From a virus, in IMG/VR virus record IMGVR_UViG_3300022929_000189, positions 1 through 24,877 of that record: 24,877 nucleotides of DNA. The stretch is one strand, 5' to 3'. The notes beneath the pieces were generated by a model. The model was not told the DNA's origin, did not search any database, and worked only from the letters and a program-made list of their open reading frames with translations. Shown here piece after piece: positions 9,601 through 15,850 of the stretch (positions are counted from its first letter, which is position 1; the number at the start of each line of letters is the position of its first letter). The position numbers were made by a program, and so were the translations under genes.

Positions 9601-11279
9601 ATGAACCTTTTAAAGCTATGGGTCTAATGAGAGCTTTGCGTTCTCAAGCTTTACGAGAAGGAATATCAAAAGGATTAGATGAGAAAGCTTTAAATACCTA
9701 TGTGGAGAAGAGAATGAAGGAAGCTTTAGTCGAGAAGGATGGGCTACCTCAATGGGCTGGTAAGGAGGAATTTGACGAAGTAGAACAGTTAGGATTAGCT
9801 ATGACATATCAAGCTGATTACGCTGATAAGTACTTCTCTCAAGCTGCTCGTGCATTTTCTAATTGGAGTCGAGGCGGCGAAGACGCACATTACAATCCAC
9901 TTAAAATATTATTTAGGTTACAAGTTCCATTTATTAAGACACCAACAGCTATTGCTCAGTTTGGGTTGGATCATTTCCCACCTACAGCTGTAATAGGTCA
10001 TGTATGGAAATTTCATCCAAAGATAAGAAGGTCACCGCTACATCAACAATTAGATGGATTAGCTAAAGAGATAGAGCAGAATACTGCAGCATTAACAGCT
10101 AAAGAAGCCTCGGAAGATATAAAGAAAAAAGCACAAGAATCTTTAGATGACCTCTTAAAACAACAGCAAGACTTAACACTGAAGTTAAAGGAACAAGAAG
10201 CCGAATCCATTACGAATATGGTGTTAGGAACAGCTTTAACTAGTTCTTTGGCTTTTGCAGCTACTACTGGAGCAATTACAGGTACTGGTGCTTATTTAAC
10301 ACCGGAACAAAAAGATCGTTTAATAGATGCAGGATGGCGTCCTAATAGTATAATGATAGGAGGTAAACGTATTAATTACGGGAGGTTAGAACCTTGGTCC
10401 ACATTCTTGTCGTCTATGGCTGATATTGTACATTACATGGGTATGACTGGTCAGCATTTTGATGAATTAAGTGATACGGATAAAAGCTATATAAGTGCTT
10501 TTCAGTCATCGATTGTAGAAAACATGACTAATAAGTTTTTTATCAGGGGCCTTTATGAAACATTGGAGTTAGCTTTGAATCCTAAAAAGAAAGCTATGGA
10601 CGTACCTGTTAGTTTCTTAGCTTCTCTATCGCCTACTATTGTTAGAGATGTTGCATCGATGAATGAACAATTTCAAAGAGAGGCTGTTGAATGGCAAGCT
10701 CAAGCTAAGGAACGTACATTAGGGCTTCACCCCGGTCAGTACAAAAGAAATTTGCTAGGAGAAAAGGTAGATAGAGTATGGGGTATGGATGGGTTTTGGG
10801 GTATCATTAGCCCTGTTACATGGACAGATAAACCTAAAGATAAGTTAATGAAAGAAATCGCAGGTCTAAGGGGAAAACTCGGACAGACGCATTCATACAG
10901 AAAGAAGGGAATTGATACTCGTAAGTTCTATCACAAGAAAACAGGTCAGTCGTTATATGATGCTTGGATGGATAAAATGTCTAAAGCTATTGACTATGAC
11001 GGTATGACTTTAAGAAATAGGTTGAACCTGCTTGTGAAATCAGAAGAGTATTTAACTGCACCTCAAATTCAAATCGATCCTGAAGATATACCTAAATCAA
11101 AACTTATAGTAAACGAGATAAGTAAGTTTAGAAGTGATATATGGAATGAAATAGAAAACGATCCTGAATTTAGAAATAATTTCTTAAGCAACGACGGAGA
11201 CTCTTGGACTAACCAGATAACAAACGAAGGCTTACGAAACAAAGTATTAGACCCGCTAACTGAACTTGTAGGCTTTTAA
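6660..11279 (+). CDS. Large internal virion protein D (T7 gp16-like), without visible transglycosylase domain
   Basis: Largest gene here, 1539 aa (T7 gp16: 1318). It should be the third ejectosome protein, spanning the inner membrane and powering early DNA entry. In order: an acidic Trp-rich N-terminus with repeated DDxWW motifs (residues 7-10, 31-34, 55-59); a Gly/Ala-rich hydrophobic region (about 125-230); a Pro/Glu/Lys/Ala linker (about 295-340); a long helical region; a conserved-looking MMLFSPRTWLVG patch near 808; FRLQVPFIKTPTAIAQFG near 1085; and a hydrophobic segment near 1184-1212 followed by GWRPNSIMIGG and YGRLEPWSTFLSS. These C-terminal patterns are typical of marine-phage gp16. 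The N-terminal lytic transglycosylase of T7 gp16 is not recognisable. The gene starts 5 nt after gp15 without a Shine-Dalgarno sequence, so coupling is likely. Confidence 0.85.
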   Translation: MAKPEDDDWWASTAPTSVSIPQDIFNGASDDEWWESTKPQVSHTTLDPTPEEVEDDDYWNGFTSWARRQGPVTRTLGRIPVRAGEDLYNALNDYFEFSTRANWEDEIFDEPQSAVEDITAEIGSWLGTFWIPGGAAAKIATSVSKATGITKKATKLSGLISTTAKGKKAVRVGQIAAEGALRGAVADYITTDVEDLEGSLAIQRRLEATIEGGLLGAGVNLTTFGIGRHVSLAWRKFRALKRVRQASEGKADPVVALKELKKVIEDENQIKDDVLAELKPNDDLVDEADPELNKIFDEEPAPKVEEPKPPVEEVAKEVGEPKAAEPTPPKVEKDPELQIEEYIDRATSLPDQIRRMVTLEHGVATRLNPKINNLIELLNKGDTENVRKLVSTLEVDIRRYRKLMEIRARAGKITGQSLRAFAADPLDFFSKSMTYKPEVIRRMNQIDSLLRLTRDVKAGKIKDDVIIKELNREIADVENVIKGKSLADALNDSFGITVDDSVTTIWGNYKSRIAKNVANTLKKKSPQQKATLDIFSTRITKTLSDAVKSDTKIAKKVSSVLDNVQDILANPEKYRESISKTIKEITDAKNIKAEDKSKAIATLTDLVEGKEGKRLFDLLPNREKLVSKIINEELDEIGTSLTKAIKDGTERELLEQVVRKISDKTDLGPIEKEVLLDHVRADLSNSLAEMRDQVIRKFRSKELFQKFNLRANIRELDEMSDKSIKEIREYLSRKVGEKQTPADIKALQAEAREALKVLKDKVKQADIDAENELTKRFVKELSGMQEFDISAMGNFELMLRAFEKLRLNMMLFSPRTWLVGVPSAAFNVAYQPLQQSVKTFIKAKTNPFENISTAKAFKLAQAEIQGMSEYFSNYTMFWELIKETYRNNGQSAILPRSFRRHEEDLIEAGTGAVESKPLKVTFKDKKKLAELIRKYGVKNEANEKGFRKFMLELVEGEPTTQMGRILDPVFSISFRAMGILDEPFKAMGLMRALRSQALREGISKGLDEKALNTYVEKRMKEALVEKDGLPQWAGKEEFDEVEQLGLAMTYQADYADKYFSQAARAFSNWSRGGEDAHYNPLKILFRLQVPFIKTPTAIAQFGLDHFPPTAVIGHVWKFHPKIRRSPLHQQLDGLAKEIEQNTAALTAKEASEDIKKKAQESLDDLLKQQQDLTLKLKEQEAESITNMVLGTALTSSLAFAATTGAITGTGAYLTPEQKDRLIDAGWRPNSIMIGGKRINYGRLEPWSTFLSSMADIVHYMGMTGQHFDELSDTDKSYISAFQSSIVENMTNKFFIRGLYETLELALNPKKKAMDVPVSFLASLSPTIVRDVASMNEQFQREAVEWQAQAKERTLGLHPGQYKRNLLGEKVDRVWGMDGFWGIISPVTWTDKPKDKLMKEIAGLRGKLGQTHSYRKKGIDTRKFYHKKTGQSLYDAWMDKMSKAIDYDGMTLRNRLNLLVKSEEYLTAPQIQIDPEDIPKSKLIVNEISKFRSDIWNEIENDPEFRNNFLSNDGDSWTNQITNEGLRNKVLDPLTELVGF

Positions 11280-11325
11280 GGACTTGCTCTTCTCACTCAA
11301 TAATTAATAATATACACTTATCATC

Positions 11326-12978
11326 ATGGCTAACACTTTCCAAGATTATACAGCGACAGCCGGACAGACGGACTTTGCTTTTACTTTTGATTACTTAGAA
11401 GACGAACACGTAACAGTCGAGATTAACGGTGTTGTTCAACTTGCATCTGCTTACTCAATCATCGTTGAAAGTAACGGCGATACAAAGGTACGGTTAAATG
11501 TTGGAGCAACAGCTGGACAAGTCGTCCGAGTACGCAGAAAGAGCCAACCCGACACGAACCTTGTAGACTTTGTAAATGGTTCTGTATTAACGGAATCGGA
11601 GTTAGACAGAGCGTACTTACACAATCGTTATCTTGCTGAAGAGATTGCTGAACTGAATGATGCGTCGTTGCAGCTCGAACAAGGAGGCACGCAGTGGGAT
11701 GCTAAGGGATTACGAATCAAGAATGTTGACACACCGACTGCTACCGGAGACGCCACTAATAAGACCTACGTAGATAACAAGGTAAATCAAGTATCCAGCG
11801 GAACTCCTTATCCTCCTACTAAGTGGGTATTTACTGGTAACTCAGGTGCTAATACTACTTACACTGTTACAGGGGCGGAAGTAAACGGAGACACTGCTTA
11901 CGATTTAAGTATTGATGGAGTTGTTAAAGAACCCACTACTGACTACACGGTAGACCCAGATACGGATACACTAACAATTATACCCAGCCTTAGCGGAGGT
12001 GAAAACATTGTTGTTATTCAGCGTGGGTTTGGGGTCGCTATTACGAGCACGGTTGTGGAGTCTAATATCATAGACGGTGCTGTTACGACTAATAAATTAG
12101 GCAATAGTGCTGTTACGACTGCTAAGATAAATGACGGTGCTGTTACGACTGCTAAGACCGACTTTGACCAATTAACTATTGAAGCTGATACAGTTTCAGA
12201 GGGTCAAGGAGGTATTGCGGCACTTGAGATTGTAGGAGTAAACGGTTCTTTAATTGATCTAAGACAAGACCCGGAAGCTGATTTCGATGTTAGACTAATA
12301 AATCAAACTCAATCGACGAGACTCGACTCTAAAGACCCCGTCCTGATAAGAGCAGGTACATCGCTAAACACTGCTTTTAATATTCACACCGATGGTAAAG
12401 TTCAAGTTGGGTCCGCTGCTACGCCTAGCTACGCTCTTGATGTAGCTGGCGATGTAAACGTCACTGGTAACTTTAAAGTAAACGGTACTAACCTTAGAGT
12501 ACCAACAGGAACGGTGTCTGCTTTTGCTGGCAGTGCTGCTCCTACGGGTTACGCTTTGTGTGACGGGTCCGCAGTAAACAGGACGACTGAAGCTGCTTTA
12601 TTTGCTGTTATCGGAACGACTTACGGTATTGGTGATGGTTCTACTACATTCAATCTTCCTGATCTTCGTGGACGAGTAGTTGCTGGATTAGATTCAGCTA
12701 ATAATGTACTAAACGAAACTACCTCTATAGACGGTACAGCTTTAGGTGAAGTCGGGGGCGATGATGTACACCTCCTCACAGCCGCACAATCGGGTCTGCC
12801 AGCACACAGTCACACTATACCAATCCAATTTTCGTCCGGAGGAAATACGCCTAGAGATGGGGGTACTGGAACAAGTACACAAACCAAAAGCACAGGTACA
12901 ACAGGTGGGGACGACGCATCCTCCGCACACAACAATGTCCAGCCCACCATCATCCTTAACTACATTATTAAAAAATAA
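11326..12978 (+). CDS. Tail fiber protein (T7 gp17-like N-terminus, collar-type C-terminus)
   Basis: Receptor-binding fiber of 550 aa (T7 gp17: 553). Residues about 1-115 match the T7 fiber N-terminal attachment domain: a start of the type NTFQDYTATAGQTDFAFTF, then VRRKSQPDTNLVDF and an RAYLHNRYLAEEIAE helix. This part anchors the fiber to the tail. The shaft contains two or three copies of an (I/A)xDGAVTTxK motif near residues 247-275, and GDVNVTGNFKVNG near 375-387. A phage tail collar domain follows at about 394-450 (GTVSAFAGSAAPTGYALCDG ... FNLPDLRGRVVAG). The end is His/Gly/Thr-rich and closes with HNNVQPTIILNYIIKK, a usual collar-fiber terminus. No Shine-Dalgarno sequence precedes the ATG; the 46-nt leader is A+T-rich and ends in TATCATC. 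Confidence 0.92.
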   Translation: MANTFQDYTATAGQTDFAFTFDYLEDEHVTVEINGVVQLASAYSIIVESNGDTKVRLNVGATAGQVVRVRRKSQPDTNLVDFVNGSVLTESELDRAYLHNRYLAEEIAELNDASLQLEQGGTQWDAKGLRIKNVDTPTATGDATNKTYVDNKVNQVSSGTPYPPTKWVFTGNSGANTTYTVTGAEVNGDTAYDLSIDGVVKEPTTDYTVDPDTDTLTIIPSLSGGENIVVIQRGFGVAITSTVVESNIIDGAVTTNKLGNSAVTTAKINDGAVTTAKTDFDQLTIEADTVSEGQGGIAALEIVGVNGSLIDLRQDPEADFDVRLINQTQSTRLDSKDPVLIRAGTSLNTAFNIHTDGKVQVGSAATPSYALDVAGDVNVTGNFKVNGTNLRVPTGTVSAFAGSAAPTGYALCDGSAVNRTTEAALFAVIGTTYGIGDGSTTFNLPDLRGRVVAGLDSANNVLNETTSIDGTALGEVGGDDVHLLTAAQSGLPAHSHTIPIQFSSGGNTPRDGGTGTSTQTKSTGTTGGDDASSAHNNVQPTIILNYIIKK

Positions 12979-12981
12979 GCG

Positions 12982-13233
12982 ATGATCGACTCTTTCCCCA
13001 ATCTTCTTAACACCGCTCTTGTCGTCGCTCTTGGCGTGATCGGGTGGATTATCAAACGTGTTATTGAACGATTAGATGTTGGTGATAAACGACTGACGAA
13101 GATAGAGGTGGAGCTTGCGGCACAGAGAGAAAGAGACGCTGCTGTTGAAAGTAGAATAGGTAAGGTTGAGACTGCTATCAATGAGATGCACAACAAGCTC
13201 GACCGTATGATGGAAATATTAATGAGGAAATAG
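12982..13233 (+). CDS. Small single-TM coiled-coil protein, candidate holin
   Basis: An 83-aa protein directly after the fiber gene, which is where T7 has its holin gp17.5 (67 aa). Residues about 5-28 form one strong hydrophobic helix (LLNTALVVALGVIGWII) ending in KR. A heptad-rich coiled coil follows (about 29-80) and the C-terminus is basic (MRK). Short length, one TM segment, coiled coil and position fit a holin-like or XhlA-like lysis protein. A membrane-anchored structural or spanin-like role is also possible, and I see no lipobox. Three nucleotides separate it from the fiber stop. No clear ribosome binding site is seen, so translation is probably coupled to the fiber gene. Confidence 0.6.
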   Translation: MIDSFPNLLNTALVVALGVIGWIIKRVIERLDVGDKRLTKIEVELAAQRERDAAVESRIGKVETAINEMHNKLDRMMEILMRK

Positions 13234-13235
13234 AC

Positions 13236-13364
13236 ATGCCAAAAGGACTATACGCAAACATTAACAGAAGAAAGAAGCTCGGTATTAGCCGTAGCAAAAA
13301 GAAATCAACGATTACACCAAAGGCTTACGCTAATATGAAGCGTGGGTTTCCGAAGAAGAAGTGA
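13236..13364 (+). CDS. 42-aa highly basic miniprotein
   Basis: Reads MPKGLYANINRRKKLGISRS and on to a PKKK terminus: 42 residues with 15 Lys/Arg and no acidic residue. Short proteins starting MPKGLYANI are familiar from marine podoviruses and myoviruses, but their function is not known to me. The charge suggests binding to DNA, RNA or an acidic partner. The ATG is preceded by TGAGGA with good spacing and lies 3 nt after the previous stop. Its TGA overlaps the GTG start of the next gene by 3 nt. It is too short to be found by length alone; the support is the ribosome binding site, the tight packing and the familiar N-terminus. Confidence 0.75.
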   Translation: MPKGLYANINRRKKLGISRSKKKSTITPKAYANMKRGFPKKK

Positions 13365-13597
13365 GTGTATCGTTGTCCATAGGCAGAGGTGAGAAAAGCA
13401 AGAAGGGCGGACTCACTGCAAAGGGGCGGGCTAAGTATAACAGAGCTACAGGTTCTAAGCTTAAAGCTCCTCAGCCGGGCGGCGGTCCACGTAAGCGTTC
13501 CTTCTGTGCTAGGATGTCTGGCGTCAAGGGACCAATGAAAGACAGTAAAGGTCGTCCTACTCGCAAGGCTTTAGCTTTGCGTAGGTGGAAGTGCTGA
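13361..13597 (+). CDS. DUF6321-like small basic protein
   Basis: 78 aa with about 23 Lys/Arg against 2 acidic residues. The pattern GEKSKKGGLTAKGRAKYNRA, then GSKLKAPQPGGGPRKRSFCA and RMSG, ending in ALRRWKC, is the one I know as DUF6321, common in marine phages and of unknown function. It starts with GTG at 13361 inside the stop of the previous miniprotein, 3 nt before that gene's end. AAGAAGAAG just upstream can act as a weak ribosome binding site. Its TGA shares one base with the ATG of the next gene. Two Cys (in SFCARM and at the C-terminus) are the only candidate metal or disulfide residues. The neighbours suggest a virion or late role, but nothing shows it. Confidence 0.8.
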   Translation: MSVSLSIGRGEKSKKGGLTAKGRAKYNRATGSKLKAPQPGGGPRKRSFCARMSGVKGPMKDSKGRPTRKALALRRWKC

Positions 13598-13863
13598 TGG
13601 CTAGACCTTACAGAAGACCTCGTGTTGTTAGACCGAGTCCATTAATTGCTCAATACAATACACTTGGAGCAGTTGCTGCGGGCGGGGTTACGGAAGCGAT
13701 AGCTACGACAGCTGCCGCACAAACCATCGTTGATTCTATTACATCTGATCCTGACATTATCGGATTGAGCGGTGGTAATGCACCGTTGAGTGACCCACAG
13801 ATTGATTCTTTAAGAGCTGATGCTAGTGATAACTTAGATGTTTACAACGGAGGAGGAGCATAA
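13597..13863 (+). CDS. Hypothetical late protein, 88 aa
   Basis: I do not recognise this protein. It starts MARPYRRPRVVRPSPLIAQY (basic, Pro-rich). An Ala/Gly-rich stretch (about 29-48) and an acidic part with SDPDIIGLSGGNAPLSDPQ follow, and it ends YNGGGA. No TM helix or enzyme motif is seen. The ATG at 13597 overlaps the previous stop by one base (TGATG), the usual arrangement for coupled genes here; an in-frame GTG at 13585 inside the previous gene is less likely. A basic Pro/Arg N-terminus next to fiber genes could suggest a small virion or linker protein, but that is a guess. Confidence 0.65.
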   Translation: MARPYRRPRVVRPSPLIAQYNTLGAVAAGGVTEAIATTAAAQTIVDSITSDPDIIGLSGGNAPLSDPQIDSLRADASDNLDVYNGGGA

Positions 13864-13866
13864 CAA

Positions 13867-14100
13867 ATGGCTACATTTAGTAAAAGAATACAACTTAGAC
13901 GAGATACCCCCAGCAACTGGTCGTCCGAGAACCCCGTACTCTTAGAAGGGGAAATAGGTCTTGAATTAGACAGCACCCGTAACAGGATGAAGATCGGAAA
14001 CGGGACGGATGCTTGGAATGATTTGCCGTACTTCTTAGACGCACACGAGGAGGATGTTGGTGATTATCAAGACTTTATAGATGGATTAAATACACCGTAA
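13867..14100 (+). CDS. Small fiber-type protein with hyaluronidase/Mtd-N-like domain
   Basis: 77 aa. The pattern KRIQLRRDTPSNWSSENPVL, EGEIGLELDSTRNRMKIGNG and TDAWNDLPYF is the short domain found at the N-terminus of many phage receptor-binding proteins (the Mtd N-terminal / hyaluronidase-like repeat with RRGT...W...NPVL..GE.G.E......KIGDG...W..L.Y). Usually it heads a larger fiber; here it is almost the whole protein. It may be an attachment or trimerisation piece for another fiber chain. Start ATG 13867 follows a very strong GGAGGAGG ribosome binding site. The next gene begins 6 nt after its stop. Confidence 0.75.
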   Translation: MATFSKRIQLRRDTPSNWSSENPVLLEGEIGLELDSTRNRMKIGNGTDAWNDLPYFLDAHEEDVGDYQDFIDGLNTP

Positions 14101-14106
14101 CGAGAG

Positions 14107-14451
14107 ATGAGCAGTTTACTTACACAGTTAGGTCAGAAGGTTAAAGCCAAGCTTGATAACAAGTTTGATAAGTCCGGAGGCTTGATTAGTGGTTCGGTAA
14201 ATATATCACAATCTCTGCAAATTGGATCATATCTTACATCTAGTTTACCAGCAACGGGCACATCAGGACGTATCATTTATGTCACGGATGGGGATGGTAG
14301 TGGCGGTCCTTGTATAGCGGTAGATGATGGAACAGCGTGGAAAATCGTAGAGCTAGGCGGTGCAGTACCTACTGTTATTCATATACTTGCGGAAGATGGA
14401 GATAGCTTAACAACTGAGGCTGGAGCTATTTTAATCACCGAGCCAGCTTGA
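14107..14451 (+). CDS. Short fiber-associated protein with MSSLLTQLGQK module
   Basis: 114 aa. It starts MSSLLTQLGQKVKAKLDNKF and then KSGGLISGSVNIS, the same N-terminal module that heads the larger fiber-like gene at 14548. The centre (GTSGRIIYVTDGDGSGGPCI, then DDGTAWKIVELGG) looks like the small beta-rich display domain found in phage tail proteins. The end has the frequent phage pattern LAEDGDSLTTEAGAILITE. It is likely a short tail-fiber or tail-tip component that shares an attachment site with the 14548 product. The ATG directly follows CGAGAG, a weak site. Function is inferred from sequence style and place. Confidence 0.7.
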   Translation: MSSLLTQLGQKVKAKLDNKFDKSGGLISGSVNISQSLQIGSYLTSSLPATGTSGRIIYVTDGDGSGGPCIAVDDGTAWKIVELGGAVPTVIHILAEDGDSLTTEAGAILITEPA

Positions 14452-14547
14452 CACCTATTAGCCTAGCTTATAGTCTTTATCAATCATTTGAACTCGTGGC
14501 TTATTGTTACGAATCTCGGTTAACCCACAAAAGAAAGTATATATATT
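14452..14547 (+). promoter_or_regulatory. 96-nt gap upstream of the coiled-coil fiber gene, possible phage promoter
   Basis: This is the first real gap in the fiber block and precedes the most codon-biased gene in the window. It ends in CGGTTAACCCACAAAAGAAA (14517-14536) and GTATATATATT just before the ATG. TTAACCC plus CACAAAAG has some likeness to the T3 promoter core, but several key bases differ, and the motif is not repeated at the other unit starts. A promoter here is plausible because the gene has its own terminator; the exact element is uncertain. No Shine-Dalgarno sequence is visible before 14548. Confidence 0.3.
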
Positions 14548-15501
14548 ATGTCTAGTTTGCTTACCCAATTGGGTCAAAAAACAAAAGTAGAGCTTGATAA
14601 GAAGCTCGCCCTCGCAGGCGGAACAATGACTGGGGCTTTGACCCTCAGTGGTGCTCCTACTGCCGACCTTCACGCCGCTACCAAAGCATACGTTGATTCA
14701 GTATCTTCAACTGCTTCTGGTCTTCAAACTGAACTTGACGCTACTCAAGCTGGTGCAGGTCTCGGTGCTAACGGTGCTTACACAGCTAACGGCTCTGCCA
14801 ACTACATCAGTTCGGTAACGACCCTTCAAGCTGCTGATAACGCTCTTGATGCTCAGATCAAAACGAATGCTGACGCTATCGCTTCTAACGACTCCGACAT
14901 TTCTACCTTACAATCTAACGTAAGCAGCAATGACTCGGACATCAGCTCCCTTCAATCTGACGTTTCAACTGCTCAGTCTGACATCTCCACTCTTCAATCG
15001 AACGTTTCGTCGAATGATAGTGACATCTCAACCCTTCAAAGCAACGTTTCCAGCAACGACACAGACATCTCTGCTCTGCAAACTCAAGCTGGTTCCCTCG
15101 CTTCTGACGGTAACTCTGCTTCGTTCAGTGGAAACCTTTCTGCTGCTAATGCTACGTTCTCCGGTAACTTGACTGTTAATGGTACGACCACTTCGGTTAA
15201 CACCACCAACATCGACGTTACTGACAGCATCATGAATCTGTCCAAGGGTGCTGGCTCCGGAACAAATGCTTCCAATGACGGTGGTTTTGTTGTTGAGCGT
15301 GGTTCTTCCGAAAGCAATGTTGCATTCATCTGGGATGAAGGAGACGACAAGTTTAAGGTTCTCTCTACCTCCGCAACTGCTGCTGCTACTGACATCTCCT
15401 CGACTGACGGATCGGCTACTCTGGCTGACCTCGACGCCAACCTCTACCATAACGGTACTGAGTTAGGAACAGTCGCTGAGTTCGAGTCTGCTTTAAGCTA
15501 A
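14548..15501 (+). CDS. Coiled-coil fiber-like structural protein with five 14-residue repeats
   Basis: 317 aa, probably a trimeric virion fiber. Residues 1-11 (MSSLLTQLGQK) repeat the start of the gene at 14107. Next come GGTMTGALTLSGAP and ATKAYVDS (about 26-50), the common fiber motif that carries a trimer into the shaft. Residues 113-182 are five tandem 14-residue units of the type SNDSDISTLQSNVS, two heptads each, ideal for a parallel coiled coil. The C-terminal part (about 195-300: NGTTTSVNTTNIDVTDSI, GGFVVERGSSESNVAFIWDE) is a beta-rich type frequent in marine-phage structural proteins. Codons are visibly more C-ending (AAC, GAC, TCC, ACC) than in neighbouring genes, a sign of high expression. 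An intrinsic terminator follows 22 nt after the stop. Confidence 0.82.
   Translation: MSSLLTQLGQKTKVELDKKLALAGGTMTGALTLSGAPTADLHAATKAYVDSVSSTASGLQTELDATQAGAGLGANGAYTANGSANYISSVTTLQAADNALDAQIKTNADAIASNDSDISTLQSNVSSNDSDISSLQSDVSTAQSDISTLQSNVSSNDSDISTLQSNVSSNDTDISALQTQAGSLASDGNSASFSGNLSAANATFSGNLTVNGTTTSVNTTNIDVTDSIMNLSKGAGSGTNASNDGGFVVERGSSESNVAFIWDEGDDKFKVLSTSATAAATDISSTDGSATLADLDANLYHNGTELGTVAEFESALS
14884..15093 (+). repeat. Five 42-bp units encoding a 14-residue coiled-coil repeat
   Basis: Units cover residues 113-126, 127-140, 141-154, 155-168 and 169-182 of the fiber-like protein. Protein units are nearly identical (S-N-D-S-D-I-S-x-L-Q-S-x-V-S), while the DNA copies use many different synonymous codons, for example for the four Ser positions. 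Ile and Leu/Val sit at heptad core positions. Confidence 0.85.
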
Positions 15502-15523
15502 GCTTTAACGCTCATCCATCATT

Positions 15524-15559
15524 AAGGGTCGCCTCTGCGTAGCGGGGGCGGCTCTTTTT
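15524..15559 (+). terminator. Intrinsic (rho-independent) terminator
   Basis: A 13-bp stem, including four G-U pairs, is formed by GGGTCGCCTCTGC (15526-15538) and GCGGGGGCGGCTC (15542-15554), with a 3-nt loop GTA. Five T residues (15555-15559) follow, and two A residues before the stem can extend it into the T run. It lies 24 nt after the fiber-like gene and before terminase. This is the clearest terminator in the window and should end most late transcripts, as T-phi does after gene 10 in T7, though here it sits elsewhere. Confidence 0.88.
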
Positions 15560-15595
15560 GTTTACAAAGATAACAACCACTAGTAATATAACATC

Positions 15596-15850
15596 ATGCT
15601 TAGTCATAAAGAGGGAAGTAAACTGCACGATAAGATAGCAGGTGCGTACAGTCACAGCATAGATATGATGGAGGATATGGGGGAGTACAACGCTGCTCTT
15701 CTTAACGGTGCTAGACAGTTCCTGAAAGATAACAACGTTACTATGGACAGCGGTGTAGGTACTCCTTTGGAAGCATTAGATCATCAATTAAAAGCGTTAC
15801 CATTTGAAGAAGAAGAACATCGAGATACCACCCAAGCTACGGGACTTTAG
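15596..15850 (+). CDS. Terminase small subunit (T7 gp18-like)
   Basis: 84 aa (T7 gp18: 89). It recognises the packaging site on the concatemer and loads the large subunit. The visible signature is ARQFLKDNNVTMD (about 42-54) followed by a Leu-rich acidic C-terminus (LEALDHQLKALPFEEEE), typical of small terminases of this group. The ATG at 15596 has no Shine-Dalgarno sequence; the leader reads AATATAACATC. The last 47 nt overlap the large terminase gene in another frame. It follows the intrinsic terminator, so expression needs either read-through or a promoter in 15560-15595; CCACTAGTAATATAAC there is the only candidate and is weak. Confidence 0.85.
   Translation: MLSHKEGSKLHDKIAGAYSHSIDMMEDMGEYNAALLNGARQFLKDNNVTMDSGVGTPLEALDHQLKALPFEEEEHRDTTQATGL

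Noticed and set aside
12746-12985. 79-codon frame on the + strand inside the end of the fiber gene
   Set aside because: It lies fully within the conserved collar-fiber terminus, has no homology signal or ribosome binding site, and its composition follows the real frame.
14458-14673. 71-codon minus-strand frame across the gap before 14548
   Set aside because: It covers the gap and the start of a real fiber gene, with no support for transcription on that strand.
14930-15172. 80-codon + frame inside the coiled-coil repeat
   Set aside because: Shadow of the 42-bp repeats in another frame; low-complexity product.
15028-15450. Minus-strand frames of 118-140 codons inside the coiled-coil fiber gene
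   Set aside because: They mirror the repeat and the codon bias of the real gene; the proteins are Ser/Val-rich without any recognisable motif, and no other minus-strand gene exists here.
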